Origin: Clostridium beijerinckii
GTDB taxonomy: Bacteria > Bacillota > Clostridia > Clostridiales > Clostridiaceae
NCBI GenBank assembly: GCA_003129525.1
Contig: CP029329.1
Location: forward strand, 1,965,501-2,029,500
Reading direction: 5' to 3'
Length of the DNA: 64,000 nt
Shown in pieces: positions 43,421-51,985 of this stretch; position 1 is the stretch's first letter, and each line of letters starts with the position of its first letter. The position numbers and the translations under genes were made by a program. Below the pieces are notes generated by a model. It did no database searches, was not told the origin of the DNA, and was given only the letters and a program-made list of their open reading frames with translations.

Positions 43421-45416
43421 GTGATTCTAAGATTACAACCATCAAAATCATATAATGTAACATTCCAGTACGCCAAGCAAGGGCGTAGAAGATAATGAAA
43501 GCGAAGCTTTTATTATTACTATATAGCAGGTGGGAATCCTGCATGACAAAGGCTAGCAACCAGTCATTAGTTAGTCTTGGGCTTATTATGGTGATGTAAT
43601 GAGTTAAGTGTAGACAAACAAGGTACCAGACCGCAAGCGAATGCTGAAACTAGTAGCCCCGAAATTACATTAATCGGAAAGGACGATAATTTTGGAGTCT
43701 TAGAAGTCAGTACATAGGTAGTCGTTATTGCAAGAATACCTATGCTTTCCCGGGGTTGTAAGGTGCAGTATGGTATACACAGTTATAGTACGTCAACTTG
43801 GGAGGACTCAATATTCTCTATTGCAGAGTATGGAAAACAATGATTAGTAATCAGAGATATCCAAATGATAATGAGTAGTCGGATTACATCATAGTACCGA
43901 TGAAGTGAGTAATGACCATGGAGGGAAGGGTGTAACATATTATAGATCTTGAAAAGAGAAACAGAAATTCTTACACAGAGGAGAAATAAAATGTATACAA
44001 AACTTGAGAGGATAGCAGAAGTAGCTAGAAATAATCCTAAAGACAAATTTACATCATTAATGCATTTAGTTAACAAAGAAATGTTAATGATGTGCCATTA
44101 TGAATTAAGTGGTAACAAAGCAACAGGGGTGGATAAAGTAACAAAAGAAGAATACGAAACTAATTTAGAGGTAAACATTGATGACCTAATAATTAGAATG
44201 AAAGCTTTTAAATACAGACCGCAACCTGTAAGGAGAGTATACATAGAAAAACCGGGTTCTGATAAGAAAAGACCGCTAGGTATACCAGCTTACGAAGATA
44301 AAATTGTTCAATTAGCCATTAACAAAATACTGAAATCAATATACGAGCAAGATTTTATGGATAATTCTTTTGGTTTTAGAGAAAATAGAAGTTGCCATGA
44401 TGCTCTTAAAATTCTAAATGTATATCTATCTGAAAAGACTGTGAATTATGTAGTTGATGCTGACATAAAAGGATTCTTTGATAATGTAGACCATAAATGG
44501 ATGATGAAATTTCTTGAACACAGAATTGCTGACAAGAATCTTTTAAGATATATTGGACGATTTTTGAAAACTGGAATAATGGAAGATGGACAATTTTATA
44601 AAGTTTATGAAGGAACACCTCAAGGAGGTATAATATCACCAACATTAGCTAATATTTATTTACATTATGTATTAGATATTTGGTTTAACAACTTTATTAA
44701 AAAGAAATGTAAAGGTGAAGCCTACATTGTGAGATATGCAGATGACTTTGTGTGTTGCTTTCAATACGAAAGCGAAGCGAATGAATTTTACAAAGAACTA
44801 AAGGATAGATTAAATAAATTCAATTTGCATATTGCTGAGGATAAAACTAAAATTTTATACTTTGGCAAGAATGCATACTACGATAGAAAATTTAAGAGAG
44901 CTTGAAATTCAGAATTATACAAAGAGAAAACCTTTGATTTTCTTGGTTTTACGCACTATTGCAGTTGCAGTAGGTATAGAAGATTTAGAGTGAAACGAAA
45001 GACTAGTTCGAAGAAATTTAGAGCAAGTGTTAAGAGATTAGGTGAATGGTTAAAGAAGAATAGAATATTACCGCTTACAGATTTGATGGAGAAACTAAAA
45101 CAGAAAATGGTAGGATATTTCAGGTACTACGGAATTACTGATAATATTCTGAATTTATACAAATTCAGATATTTAGTAAGAAGATTAACTTTTAAATGGT
45201 TAAACAGAAGAAGTCAGAAAAGAAGTTATAACTGTACTGGTTTCGATAAAATGTTTAAATATTTTAAGGTGCCTAAAGCCCAACTATATGTTAATATATT
45301 CGAATTGAAAGAAGATATTACATATATTCTGTGAATTATAATATGGGGAGCCGTATGCGGGAAATCCGCACGTACGGTTCTGAGAGGGGCTAGGGAAGTG
45401 ACTCCCTAGTCTACTT
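43421..45416 (+). mobile_element. Group II intron with internal reverse-transcriptase gene
   Basis: About 2.0 kb. The 3' end is clear: domain V GAGCCGTATGCGGGAAATCC then GCACGTACGGTTC (45348-45380) and a domain VI stem (GGGGCTAGGG ... CTCCCTAGTCT). The 5' end is less sure; GTGATTCTAAG at 43421 is the best GUGYG-like start, but a start near 43460 is possible. Domain I-like structured RNA fills 43460-43960. The encoded reverse transcriptase has an in-frame stop, so independent mobility is doubtful, though splicing might be helped by another maturase. It sits inside a family B repeat. Confidence 0.82.
43991..45334 (+). pseudogene. Group II intron reverse transcriptase/maturase, broken by one nonsense codon
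   Basis: The frame starts MYTKLERIAEVARNNPKDKF behind GAGGAG and carries the reverse-transcriptase domain with KPGSDKKRPLGIPAYEDKIV, the FGFRENRSCHDAL motif, TPQGGIISPTLANIYLH and the catalytic YADD (VRYADDFVCCF). An in-frame TGA at 44903-44905 interrupts it; the same frame continues with FDFLGFTHYC and the maturase (X) domain (RLGEWLKKNRILPL, VGYFRYYGI) to 45334. No HNH endonuclease domain follows. Only one stop separates the two parts and no frameshift is seen, so inactivation looks recent. A full product would be about 447 residues. Confidence 0.88.
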
Positions 45417-45460
45417 ACCCAAAAGCATGACCTTTATTTATAGTTATAATTTAAATTATA
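45417..45460 (-). repeat. Family B repeat, copy 3, right half
   Basis: AAAAGCATGACCTTTATTTA, then TAGTTATAATTTA, pairs with ATAAAGGCCATG on the left of the intron and matches the CTAGTTTAGAATATA side of copy 2. Confidence 0.6.
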
Positions 45461-45518
45461 TAAGCAACTTAAAATTGGGGTATATCTATAATATATGCCA
45501 ATATAATGGGGTGGAAAA

Positions 45519-46046
45519 ATGGATAATCAAAATTTGGGCAAATTTCAATATTCTTATTTTGATAGTTTTTTCAATTTAATGGAAGAAGCATTTCCTAGTG
45601 TGGAAAGGCGAAGTTATGAAGATGCGAAGAAGCTTCTCTGTGAAGAGTTATATAATATTATTGTAGACAAGGATGAAAATGATAATATAACTGCTTTTAT
45701 AGCAAGTTGGGAATTTGATGATTTTAATTATATTGAACATTTTGCTGTAGAGGGTAAAATAAGGGGCAATGGTATAGGTACATCAATGTTACAGGCTTAT
45801 TTAAATAAATCTAATAAGCCTATATTCTTAGAAGTTGAGTTCCCAGAAAATGATGTTTCTTTGCGTAGAATTGAATTTTATAAACGTTTAGGGTTTCATT
45901 TAAATAACTTTGAGTATTTACAGCCACCTATGCAAAAACAACATGGGTTTTTGCCACTTAAGATTATGAGTTATCCTATAATAGCTGAAGAAAATGATTT
46001 TATTAATTTTAAAAATATAGTATATAATAAAGTTTATAAGATATAA
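45519..46046 (+). CDS. GNAT family N-acetyltransferase
   Basis: A 175-residue GNAT protein. Motif A with the acetyl-CoA phosphate-binding loop is FAVEGKIRGNGIGTSMLQAY (about 84-103), and motif B follows in RIEFYKRLGFHLNNFEY. The substrate is not predictable. GGGGTGG precedes the ATG at close spacing. It is a single gene between the intron and a nudC remnant. Confidence 0.85.
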   Translation: MDNQNLGKFQYSYFDSFFNLMEEAFPSVERRSYEDAKKLLCEELYNIIVDKDENDNITAFIASWEFDDFNYIEHFAVEGKIRGNGIGTSMLQAYLNKSNKPIFLEVEFPENDVSLRRIEFYKRLGFHLNNFEYLQPPMQKQHGFLPLKIMSYPIIAEENDFINFKNIVYNKVYKI

Positions 46047-46100
46047 TTAATTGAATTTTTATTGTAGACACTTATTTATCCAAATTAAAATTAATTATTT

Positions 46101-46199
46101 TTGATAGCAGGCAGAGCTAATCAAATATTAAATTGGGATAATACTCACAGGTTTTGTGGTAAATGTGGTTCTAAAACAGAAAATAAAAAACATGATTAA
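46101..46199 (+). pseudogene. Fragment of an NADH pyrophosphatase (NudC-type) zinc ribbon
   Basis: A 32-codon frame reads [20 protein letters not shown] then CGSKTE, which matches the start of the NudC zinc ribbon (NxHRFCGxCG). It ends at TAA after NKKHD without the second Cys pair or NUDIX domain. It looks like a truncated remnant; a functional minus-strand NUDIX gene of another type lies next to it. Confidence 0.55.
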
Positions 46200-46222
46200 A
46201 AAAATAGCAGAAGCTAAGGCGA

Positions 46223-46255
46223 AGGCACTGAACAAGTGCCCTCATTTTATTTTAA
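46223..46255. terminator. Terminator between the nudC fragment and the NUDIX gene
   Basis: GGCACT and AGTGCC form a short stem followed by CTCATTTTATTTT; it may serve both convergent sides. Confidence 0.55.
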
Positions 46256-46261
46256 TATAAA

Positions 46262-46813
46262 TTATTTGATTTTAGATAATATTTTATTATATATTTTCAT
46301 CATATGAGGTTCATTAGAATACAGATCTATTTCATCTATTGATATCCATTTAACATCACTATTTTCATCAGGTTTAACAATAAGTGGGTCCATATCATCT
46401 GCTTCAATTAAATAAGCAACTGATAGATGCAAATGTGAAGAAATATACTTTCCTTTTTTTATATGTGCAAACACAGGTAAAATATCTAATGATAAAATAT
46501 CATTGCTAACAGGAAAAATGTTTTTTACTCCAGTTTCTTCTTGTGCTTCGTTAATTGCAACGAGCAATAAATTTTCTTCGCCATCAGCATGTCCTCCTGT
46601 CCAACACCATGAATTATATATATTATGATGTACCATTAAAACTTTAGTTCTATTTTTATTTACTATAAAAGCAGAACTTGTAATATGCATAATATTATTA
46701 TCTCGTGACAGAATATCATCAAACATATTAAAGCATCGTAGTATTATTTCTTTATCATTTTCTTCTTGTTCATTGGAAGGAATATAATTTTTTATTGAAT
46801 CAATCCAATTCAT
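46262..46813 (-). CDS. NUDIX hydrolase
   Basis: A 183-residue hydrolase with the Nudix box GHADGEENLLLVAINEAQEE followed by TGV (about 75-97). The box keeps the glutamates of EAQEE, but the usual Arg of REAxEE is Asn here. The N-terminal part is helical and reminiscent of isopentenyl-diphosphate-isomerase-like or phosphohydrolase NUDIX proteins (SAFIVNKNRTKVLMVHHNIY). It hydrolyses a nucleoside diphosphate linked to another group; substrate unknown. Convergent with the nudC fragment. Confidence 0.85.
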   Translation of the reverse strand: MNWIDSIKNYIPSNEQEENDKEIILRCFNMFDDILSRDNNIMHITSSAFIVNKNRTKVLMVHHNIYNSWCWTGGHADGEENLLLVAINEAQEETGVKNIFPVSNDILSLDILPVFAHIKKGKYISSHLHLSVAYLIEADDMDPLIVKPDENSDVKWISIDEIDLYSNEPHMMKIYNKILSKIK

Positions 46814-47142
46814 ATCTTATCTCACTTTCACTATAAAAAATTTCAACATGTAATTATTATTTACTTATAATTAATATAACATAACTTTGAAATATTTTAT
46901 AAGAAACTTATTTACGATGTTCACAATATTGGATAGTTAATGTTTTTCTTAAAAAAGGAAGTTTAAATAGAGCTTGGATGAAGGTTTGTCAATATAAGAA
47001 TACTATGATAGTATATATAAGCATATAAGGAGCTCCTTATATGTTTTTAAAATTTTTAAGTTCGTGATTGCTATTCTTACGAAGTTGTAAAAATGGATTT
47101 AAAAATAATTTTTTAACAATAACGAATGGAGGAAATGAAAAT
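46814..47142. other. Divergent intergenic region with a perfect 20-base palindrome
   Basis: ATATAAGGAGCTCCTTATAT (47023-47042) is a perfect palindrome upstream of the PhnA-like gene and is followed by GTTTTT. TACTATGATAGTA (47001-47013) is a second small dyad. These may be operators or a hairpin. Nothing else was recognised. Confidence 0.5.
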
Positions 47143-47484
47143 ATGTTGGATTTACCGAAATGTCCAAAATGTAATTCAGAATATACTTACGAAGATAGAG
47201 GTCTTTTTGTTTGCCCAGAATGTGCTTATGAATGGACTTTAGAATTAGAAACTGACAACAGTGAAGATAAAAAGGTTATTAAAGATGCAAATGGAAATAT
47301 ATTAAATGATGGTGATACTGTAGCTGTAATCAAAGACCTTAAGGTAAAAGGAAGTTCATCAGCAATAAAAATAGGGACAAAAGTAAAAAATATACGTCTA
47401 GTAGATGGAGATCATGATATTGATTGTAAAATCGATGGATTTGGAGCTATGCAATTAAAATCTGAATTTGTTAAAAAAGTATAA
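47143..47484 (+). CDS. PhnA/YjdM family zinc-ribbon protein
   Basis: A 113-residue protein with an N-terminal zinc ribbon ([20 protein letters not shown] then CPECAYEW) and the PhnA domain ([40 protein letters not shown]). It is named alkylphosphonate utilisation protein PhnA, but the true role is unclear and no phn genes adjoin. ATG 47143 is preferred because GGAGGAAA lies just upstream; the frame is open further upstream without an RBS. Confidence 0.88.
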   Translation: MLDLPKCPKCNSEYTYEDRGLFVCPECAYEWTLELETDNSEDKKVIKDANGNILNDGDTVAVIKDLKVKGSSSAIKIGTKVKNIRLVDGDHDIDCKIDGFGAMQLKSEFVKKV

Positions 47485-47683
47485 ATGGAGTTTCAGTTGA
47501 ACTAAAGATAAAGATATAGTCTGTGCTCACTTTATTTGATAAGTTATTATATTATATTTATAAAGTTTGCACGGACTATTTTACACACACTTTCTATCCA
47601 TGATATTCATAGTAAGGCATTTCTATTGAATTTTCATAGCAAAGTTAGTCTATATATTAAAACACAGTAATTATAGATAAAAT

Positions 47684-47723
47684 AAAAGGCAGAGAAGCTT
47701 TTTTTCAGCTATCTCTGCCTTTT
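47684..47723. terminator. Terminator between the PhnA-like and GH43 genes (bidirectional)
   Basis: AAAAGGCAGAGAAGCT and AGCTATCTCTGCCTTTT pair around a T-rich loop between two convergent genes. Confidence 0.75.
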
Positions 47724-47751
47724 AGAATACATTTTTTTATTATGACTTAAA

Positions 47752-48732
47752 TTATTCAGGTAATTCTACTGCTTGAATAGTGCCATAATCATTATATCTT
47801 AGTTCAGTGTATTTCACGCAACGTTTGTTGTCAGCTCCACCTGATAAAGAACTATCATGATAGAATAGGTACCATTTATCTTGGAATTGAACAATTGAAT
47901 GATGAGTAGTCCAACCTATTACTGGATTAAGTATTTTACCTTTAAAAGTATAAGGACCTTTTGGATTTTTACTCATAGCATATACAATATAATGAGTACT
48001 ACCAGTAGAATATGAAAGATAATAATATTCATTGTACTTATGAACCCATGGACCTTCAAAATATCTTCTATCTTCATCACCAGCAAGTATAGGATTTCCA
48101 TCCTCATCAACAATTAATATTTCTTCAGGATTCTCCTTAAAAGTAAGCATATCATCATTTAATTCAGCTACTCTTGGTCCTATAGCAGGTTCAGTTAGCG
48201 CTGGACCTTCAGCATCAGGAATAAAAGTACCAGTTTGCCATTTTTCTAATTGTCCTCCCCAAAGACCACCAAAATAAACATATGATCTATTATCATCATC
48301 CACTAATACAGCTGGATCAATGCTATAGCTGCCAGGGATATAATTTTCTTGAGCTTTGAATGGGCCAGCAGGATTTGAACTAGTAGCTACTCCAAGTCTA
48401 AAGATATCATCTTTATCTCTTGCTGGAAAAAATAAGTAGTATTTATTATTTTTATAAGCAGCATCTGGAGCCCATAATTGCTTACTTGCCCATGGGATAT
48501 CTCTTAAGTGAAGTGCTTCACCATTATCAACACAATGTGAATTCATATCATCAAGAGATAAAATGTGATAATCCTTCATGTTATATTGGTCACCGTTATC
48601 GTTTGAAACCTGAACTTGATCAAGATCATGAGAAGGGTAAATATAAATTTTACCTTCGAATACGTGAGCAGAAGGATCTGCAGTATAAATATTAGTTACT
48701 AAAGGTTCGTTTGGTTTTGCAATGTTTTTCAT
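47752..48732 (-). CDS. Glycoside hydrolase family 43 protein
   Basis: A 326-residue five-bladed beta-propeller of GH43 without signal peptide, so probably cytoplasmic. The likely catalytic base Asp is in YTADPSAHVFEG (about 18), the pKa-modulating Asp in YSIDPAVLVDDD (about 131) and the acid Glu in RRYFEGPWVHKYN (about 210). GH43 members act as beta-xylosidases or alpha-L-arabinofuranosidases on imported oligosaccharides. It is divergent from a sugar ABC importer and xylA operon, which supports a pentose role. Its promoter side holds a perfect 19-bp inverted repeat. Confidence 0.87.
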   Translation of the reverse strand: MKNIAKPNEPLVTNIYTADPSAHVFEGKIYIYPSHDLDQVQVSNDNGDQYNMKDYHILSLDDMNSHCVDNGEALHLRDIPWASKQLWAPDAAYKNNKYYLFFPARDKDDIFRLGVATSSNPAGPFKAQENYIPGSYSIDPAVLVDDDNRSYVYFGGLWGGQLEKWQTGTFIPDAEGPALTEPAIGPRVAELNDDMLTFKENPEEILIVDEDGNPILAGDEDRRYFEGPWVHKYNEYYYLSYSTGSTHYIVYAMSKNPKGPYTFKGKILNPVIGWTTHHSIVQFQDKWYLFYHDSSLSGGADNKRCVKYTELRYNDYGTIQAVELPE

Positions 48733-48752
48733 ATCATTCTCTCCTAATTAAT

Positions 48753-48796
48753 TTATTTTAATAAATATATAATTGACTATATATTTATTAAAATAA
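48753..48796 (-). promoter_or_regulatory. Perfect 19-bp inverted repeat upstream of the GH43 gene (operator candidate)
   Basis: TTATTTTAATAAATATATA and its exact reverse complement are separated by ATTGAC, 21 bases upstream of the GH43 start codon. Position next to the start fits a repressor site; the AT-rich sequence has no name I can give it. A hairpin in the leader is the alternative. Confidence 0.6.
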
Positions 48797-49358
48797 TAAT
48801 CAAGCTAAATTACTTGATTCATGCATTATAGAAATAAATCGCTAAAAGCAACAGCTTGGTTTAGCAATTAAATTAGATTTAGTTTGTGTAGAAATAACTA
48901 TAATATTTATAAATAAATAAAACCTATAGTTGGTTTATATATGCCATTATTGGTAGAGTTATCATAGATTATAATTTATGATAATGGTTAATATATTGAT
49001 ATCAAAAAAATTAAATAAAGAGACTAGGTTTGTGCACTAAATAGAAAAATATTAAGTCACTAGTCCTAATTTGGAAATAGTTGAATTAAAACTTATTCCG
49101 TTATCGCACAATTATGTGCGAAACTAACTATTTGTACCAATAATTGTTTCGGAAGTAGGATATTGTATCTACTAAACTTTCAGCTTTAGTAGATACAATA
49201 TTTCACTCTGAAAATCTCGAAAAAAATATAAGCTAGTATGATTTGATTATCTAACGATATATTTGTACTTAATAGGAATCAATTAATAAAGATAAAAGTT
49301 ATAGGATAAACTAAAATAATTCATGAAATCGATTAGCTGAAAGATAAGGTGGTAGAAC
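48797..49358. other. Divergent promoter region of the pentose genes
   Basis: Together with the operator candidate it spans 626 bases between GH43 and the ABC operon. TCGCACA/TGTGCGA (49104-49121) and a perfect 17-bp inverted repeat with an 8-base loop (ATATTGTATCTACTAAA and its complement, 49160-49201) lie in it; the second has no T-run. TTAGTTTGT ... AACTATAA near 48888-48912 could be a degenerate xylose-regulator box. No ORF was recognised. Confidence 0.5.
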
Positions 49359-50855
49359 TTGAGTAATTTATTAGAAATGAAGAATATACATAAAAGATTT
49401 CCAGGAGTTTATGCACTTAAAGGAGTACAATTGGAAATTAAAAAAGGTGAAGTACATGCTTTATTAGGAGAAAACGGTGCTGGAAAATCAACTTTAATGA
49501 AAATACTTGGAGGAGTTCATACACAAGATGAAGGACAAATATTTGTTGAAGGGGTTGATTGTGGAGTTATTGATCCTACTAAAGCTGCACAGTTAGGCAT
49601 CGGATTTGTTCATCAAGAACTAAATTTAGCAGAAACATTGACAGTGGCAGAAAATGTTTATATGGGAAGGCTTCCATATAAAAACAAATCATTAGGTATT
49701 GTTGACTATAAAAAGTTATATGAAGATACAGATTCTATAATCCAAAGGTTGGAAATCAATATAAAATCTACTGACTTAGTTATGCAATTACCAACCGCAA
49801 AAAAACAAATGGTAGAAATAGCAAAAGCAATAAGTCTAAATGCAAAAATCATTATTTTTGATGAACCAACAACATCTTTATCTCAGAAGGATGTTGAAAA
49901 CCTTTTTAAAGTTATAAAAACCTTAAAGAAAGAAGGCGTATCAGTAGTATATATATCACATAGATTAAAAGAAGTTTTTGATATTTGCGATAGAGCTACT
50001 GTTTTAAGAGATGGTACTTATATAGAAAGTTGCGATTTAGAAGGAATAAGTCAAGAAAAGCTTATAAATATGATGGTAGGAAGAGATTTAACTGAATTAT
50101 TTCCTAAGGAAGTTTTTGAACCTAAGGAATATGTTTTAGAAGTTGAAGCTCTTAGTGATTATGATGGTAGAGTTAAAAATGTTAGTTTAAAAGCAAGAAA
50201 GGGTGAAATTTTAGGTATAGCTGGTTTAGTTGGTTCAGGAAGAACGGAACTTATGAGACTTATTTTTGGAGCTGATAAAATTAGTAAAGGAAAAATTATA
50301 ATAAATGGAAAAGAAGTAAAGATTAACTCACCTATAGATGCAATTAATAATGGAATGTGCCTTTTGACAGAAGATAGGAAAAATCAAGGTTTATCACTGG
50401 TAATGAGTGTGCTTGATAATATAACGTTAACTAATTTAAAGGATTTTATTTTAAATCATAAGAATTTAAGAGAAACGGGGGAAAGATTTAGGCAAGCACT
50501 TCAAATCAAAACATCAAGTCTTGATGTTATGACAGGAACATTATCAGGTGGAAATCAACAAAAATTGATACTAGCCAAGTGGTTAAATACAGATTCTAAT
50601 ATATTCATTTTTGATGAACCAACTAAAGGAATAGATGTAGGTACTAAAGCAGAGATATATCATATAATGAATGATTTAGTTAGAAAAGGCAAAGTAGTTA
50701 TTATGGTTTCTTCTGAATTACCAGAATTATTAGGTATGTCCGATAGAATATATGTTATGTGTGAAGGAAGAATGACAGGAGAACTTAGTAGAGAAGATGC
50801 GACACAAGAAAAGATTATGAAATTAGCTACGCTTGGAGGTATTAATGAAAGATGA
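49359..50855 (+). CDS. Sugar ABC transporter ATPase (RbsA/XylG/MglA type)
   Basis: A 498-residue double ATPase. The first cassette has Walker A LLGENGAGKSTLMKIL (about 34-49), Q-loop FVHQELNLAETLTV and Walker B KIIIFDEPTTSLS. The second has the degenerate Walker A GLVGSGRTELMRLIFG (about 290), signature LSGGNQQKLILAKWL and Walker B IFIFDEPTKGID. This layout defines the CUT2 family importing monosaccharides such as xylose or ribose. A TTG start follows GGTGG. It is co-transcribed with permease, binding protein and xylA, so xylose is the most likely substrate. Confidence 0.93.
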   Translation: MSNLLEMKNIHKRFPGVYALKGVQLEIKKGEVHALLGENGAGKSTLMKILGGVHTQDEGQIFVEGVDCGVIDPTKAAQLGIGFVHQELNLAETLTVAENVYMGRLPYKNKSLGIVDYKKLYEDTDSIIQRLEINIKSTDLVMQLPTAKKQMVEIAKAISLNAKIIIFDEPTTSLSQKDVENLFKVIKTLKKEGVSVVYISHRLKEVFDICDRATVLRDGTYIESCDLEGISQEKLINMMVGRDLTELFPKEVFEPKEYVLEVEALSDYDGRVKNVSLKARKGEILGIAGLVGSGRTELMRLIFGADKISKGKIIINGKEVKINSPIDAINNGMCLLTEDRKNQGLSLVMSVLDNITLTNLKDFILNHKNLRETGERFRQALQIKTSSLDVMTGTLSGGNQQKLILAKWLNTDSNIFIFDEPTKGIDVGTKAEIYHIMNDLVRKGKVVIMVSSELPELLGMSDRIYVMCEGRMTGELSREDATQEKIMKLATLGGINER

Positions 50856-51868
50856 AGGATATAATCAATAATAAAGTTATGCAAGAAGAAAGTATGAAGG
50901 CAAAAGCGGAAGGATCTAATTTTAGAAACTTATTTCTAAAATATTCAATTTACCTTGTGCTAGTTGTGCTTATTATAACATTTTCGATAGTAAGTCCAGA
51001 TTTTTTAGGAGTTGCGAATGCTTCAAACTTTTTTAGACAAATTCCTACAGTAGGAATCTTGACGGTTGCTCTTACCATGGTACTAGTAACTGGAGGCGTT
51101 GACCTTTCCATAGGTGCAATAGCTGCTTTCTCAGGATGTACAGTAGCGTATTTAGCGGTAAAGGGACTCAATGCACCAATTGCTATTGCCGGAGGTTTAG
51201 TAGCAGGAGGATTTTGGGGATTATTCAATGGAATATTGATTACAAAATTTAAGCTAGAATCTTTTATACTTACTATGGGTACTACTTACCTAGTAAGAGG
51301 ATTAATACTATTCTTCACAAATGGAATTTATATTAAAGGCGTTCCAGACTGGTTTTACAATCTTTCTAACATAGAAGTTGGAATATCAATAATACATACT
51401 AATACTGTAATATTCTTCATAATAATTATTATTATCGCCTATTTAATGAAAAATACACGATTCGGCAGATATTGTTATGTGGTCGGATCAAATAAAGAAG
51501 CAGGTAGGTTATCCGGAATAAATGTAAATAAGCATATTATAAAAGTATATGCAATTGAAGGTGTTTTAGCTTCAATTGCGGGTATATTACTAATGTCTAG
51601 CATTAATGTAGGTGCACCAAGCGAAGTAAGTGGACCAGACTTATTTGCATTGGCAGGTGCAATTATGGGTGGAGTCCAATTTGGTGGCGGAGTAGGAACT
51701 GTAGGAGGAGCTATGGTTGGAATATTTACTATACAAGTGTTCCAAAGCGGACTCGCAATCCTCGGAATCAACTCATTCTTACAACAAGCTGTAACTGGAG
51801 CAGTTATAATACTTGCAATAGTTGTAGATTTCTATAGAAAAGGAAGTTTATTTAATAAAAAAGGTTAG
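50852..51868 (+). CDS. Sugar ABC transporter permease (RbsC/XylH type)
   Basis: A 338-residue CUT2 permease with about ten membrane helices, including ALTMVLVTGGVDLSIGAIAA (about 77-96) and the FGRYCYVVGSNKEAGRLSGI segment that contacts the ATPase. The ATG overlaps the ATPase stop (ATGA), indicating translational coupling. Confidence 0.92.
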   Translation: MKDIINNKVMQEESMKAKAEGSNFRNLFLKYSIYLVLVVLIITFSIVSPDFLGVANASNFFRQIPTVGILTVALTMVLVTGGVDLSIGAIAAFSGCTVAYLAVKGLNAPIAIAGGLVAGGFWGLFNGILITKFKLESFILTMGTTYLVRGLILFFTNGIYIKGVPDWFYNLSNIEVGISIIHTNTVIFFIIIIIIAYLMKNTRFGRYCYVVGSNKEAGRLSGINVNKHIIKVYAIEGVLASIAGILLMSSINVGAPSEVSGPDLFALAGAIMGGVQFGGGVGTVGGAMVGIFTIQVFQSGLAILGINSFLQQAVTGAVIILAIVVDFYRKGSLFNKKG

Positions 51869-51985
51869 TTAAAAATTTTTATACATAATCAAGTTAATTT
51901 TTTCAACAAGAAGTATAAGAATTTACTAAATAAACAATATAAAAATAATAAATAAATTTAAAACAATGAAAGGAGATTAATTTTT

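Noticed and set aside
44903..44905. TGA as selenocysteine recoding in the intron reverse transcriptase
   Set aside because: No family member needs Cys/Sec at that place and no SECIS-like hairpin was noted; a nonsense mutation is simpler.
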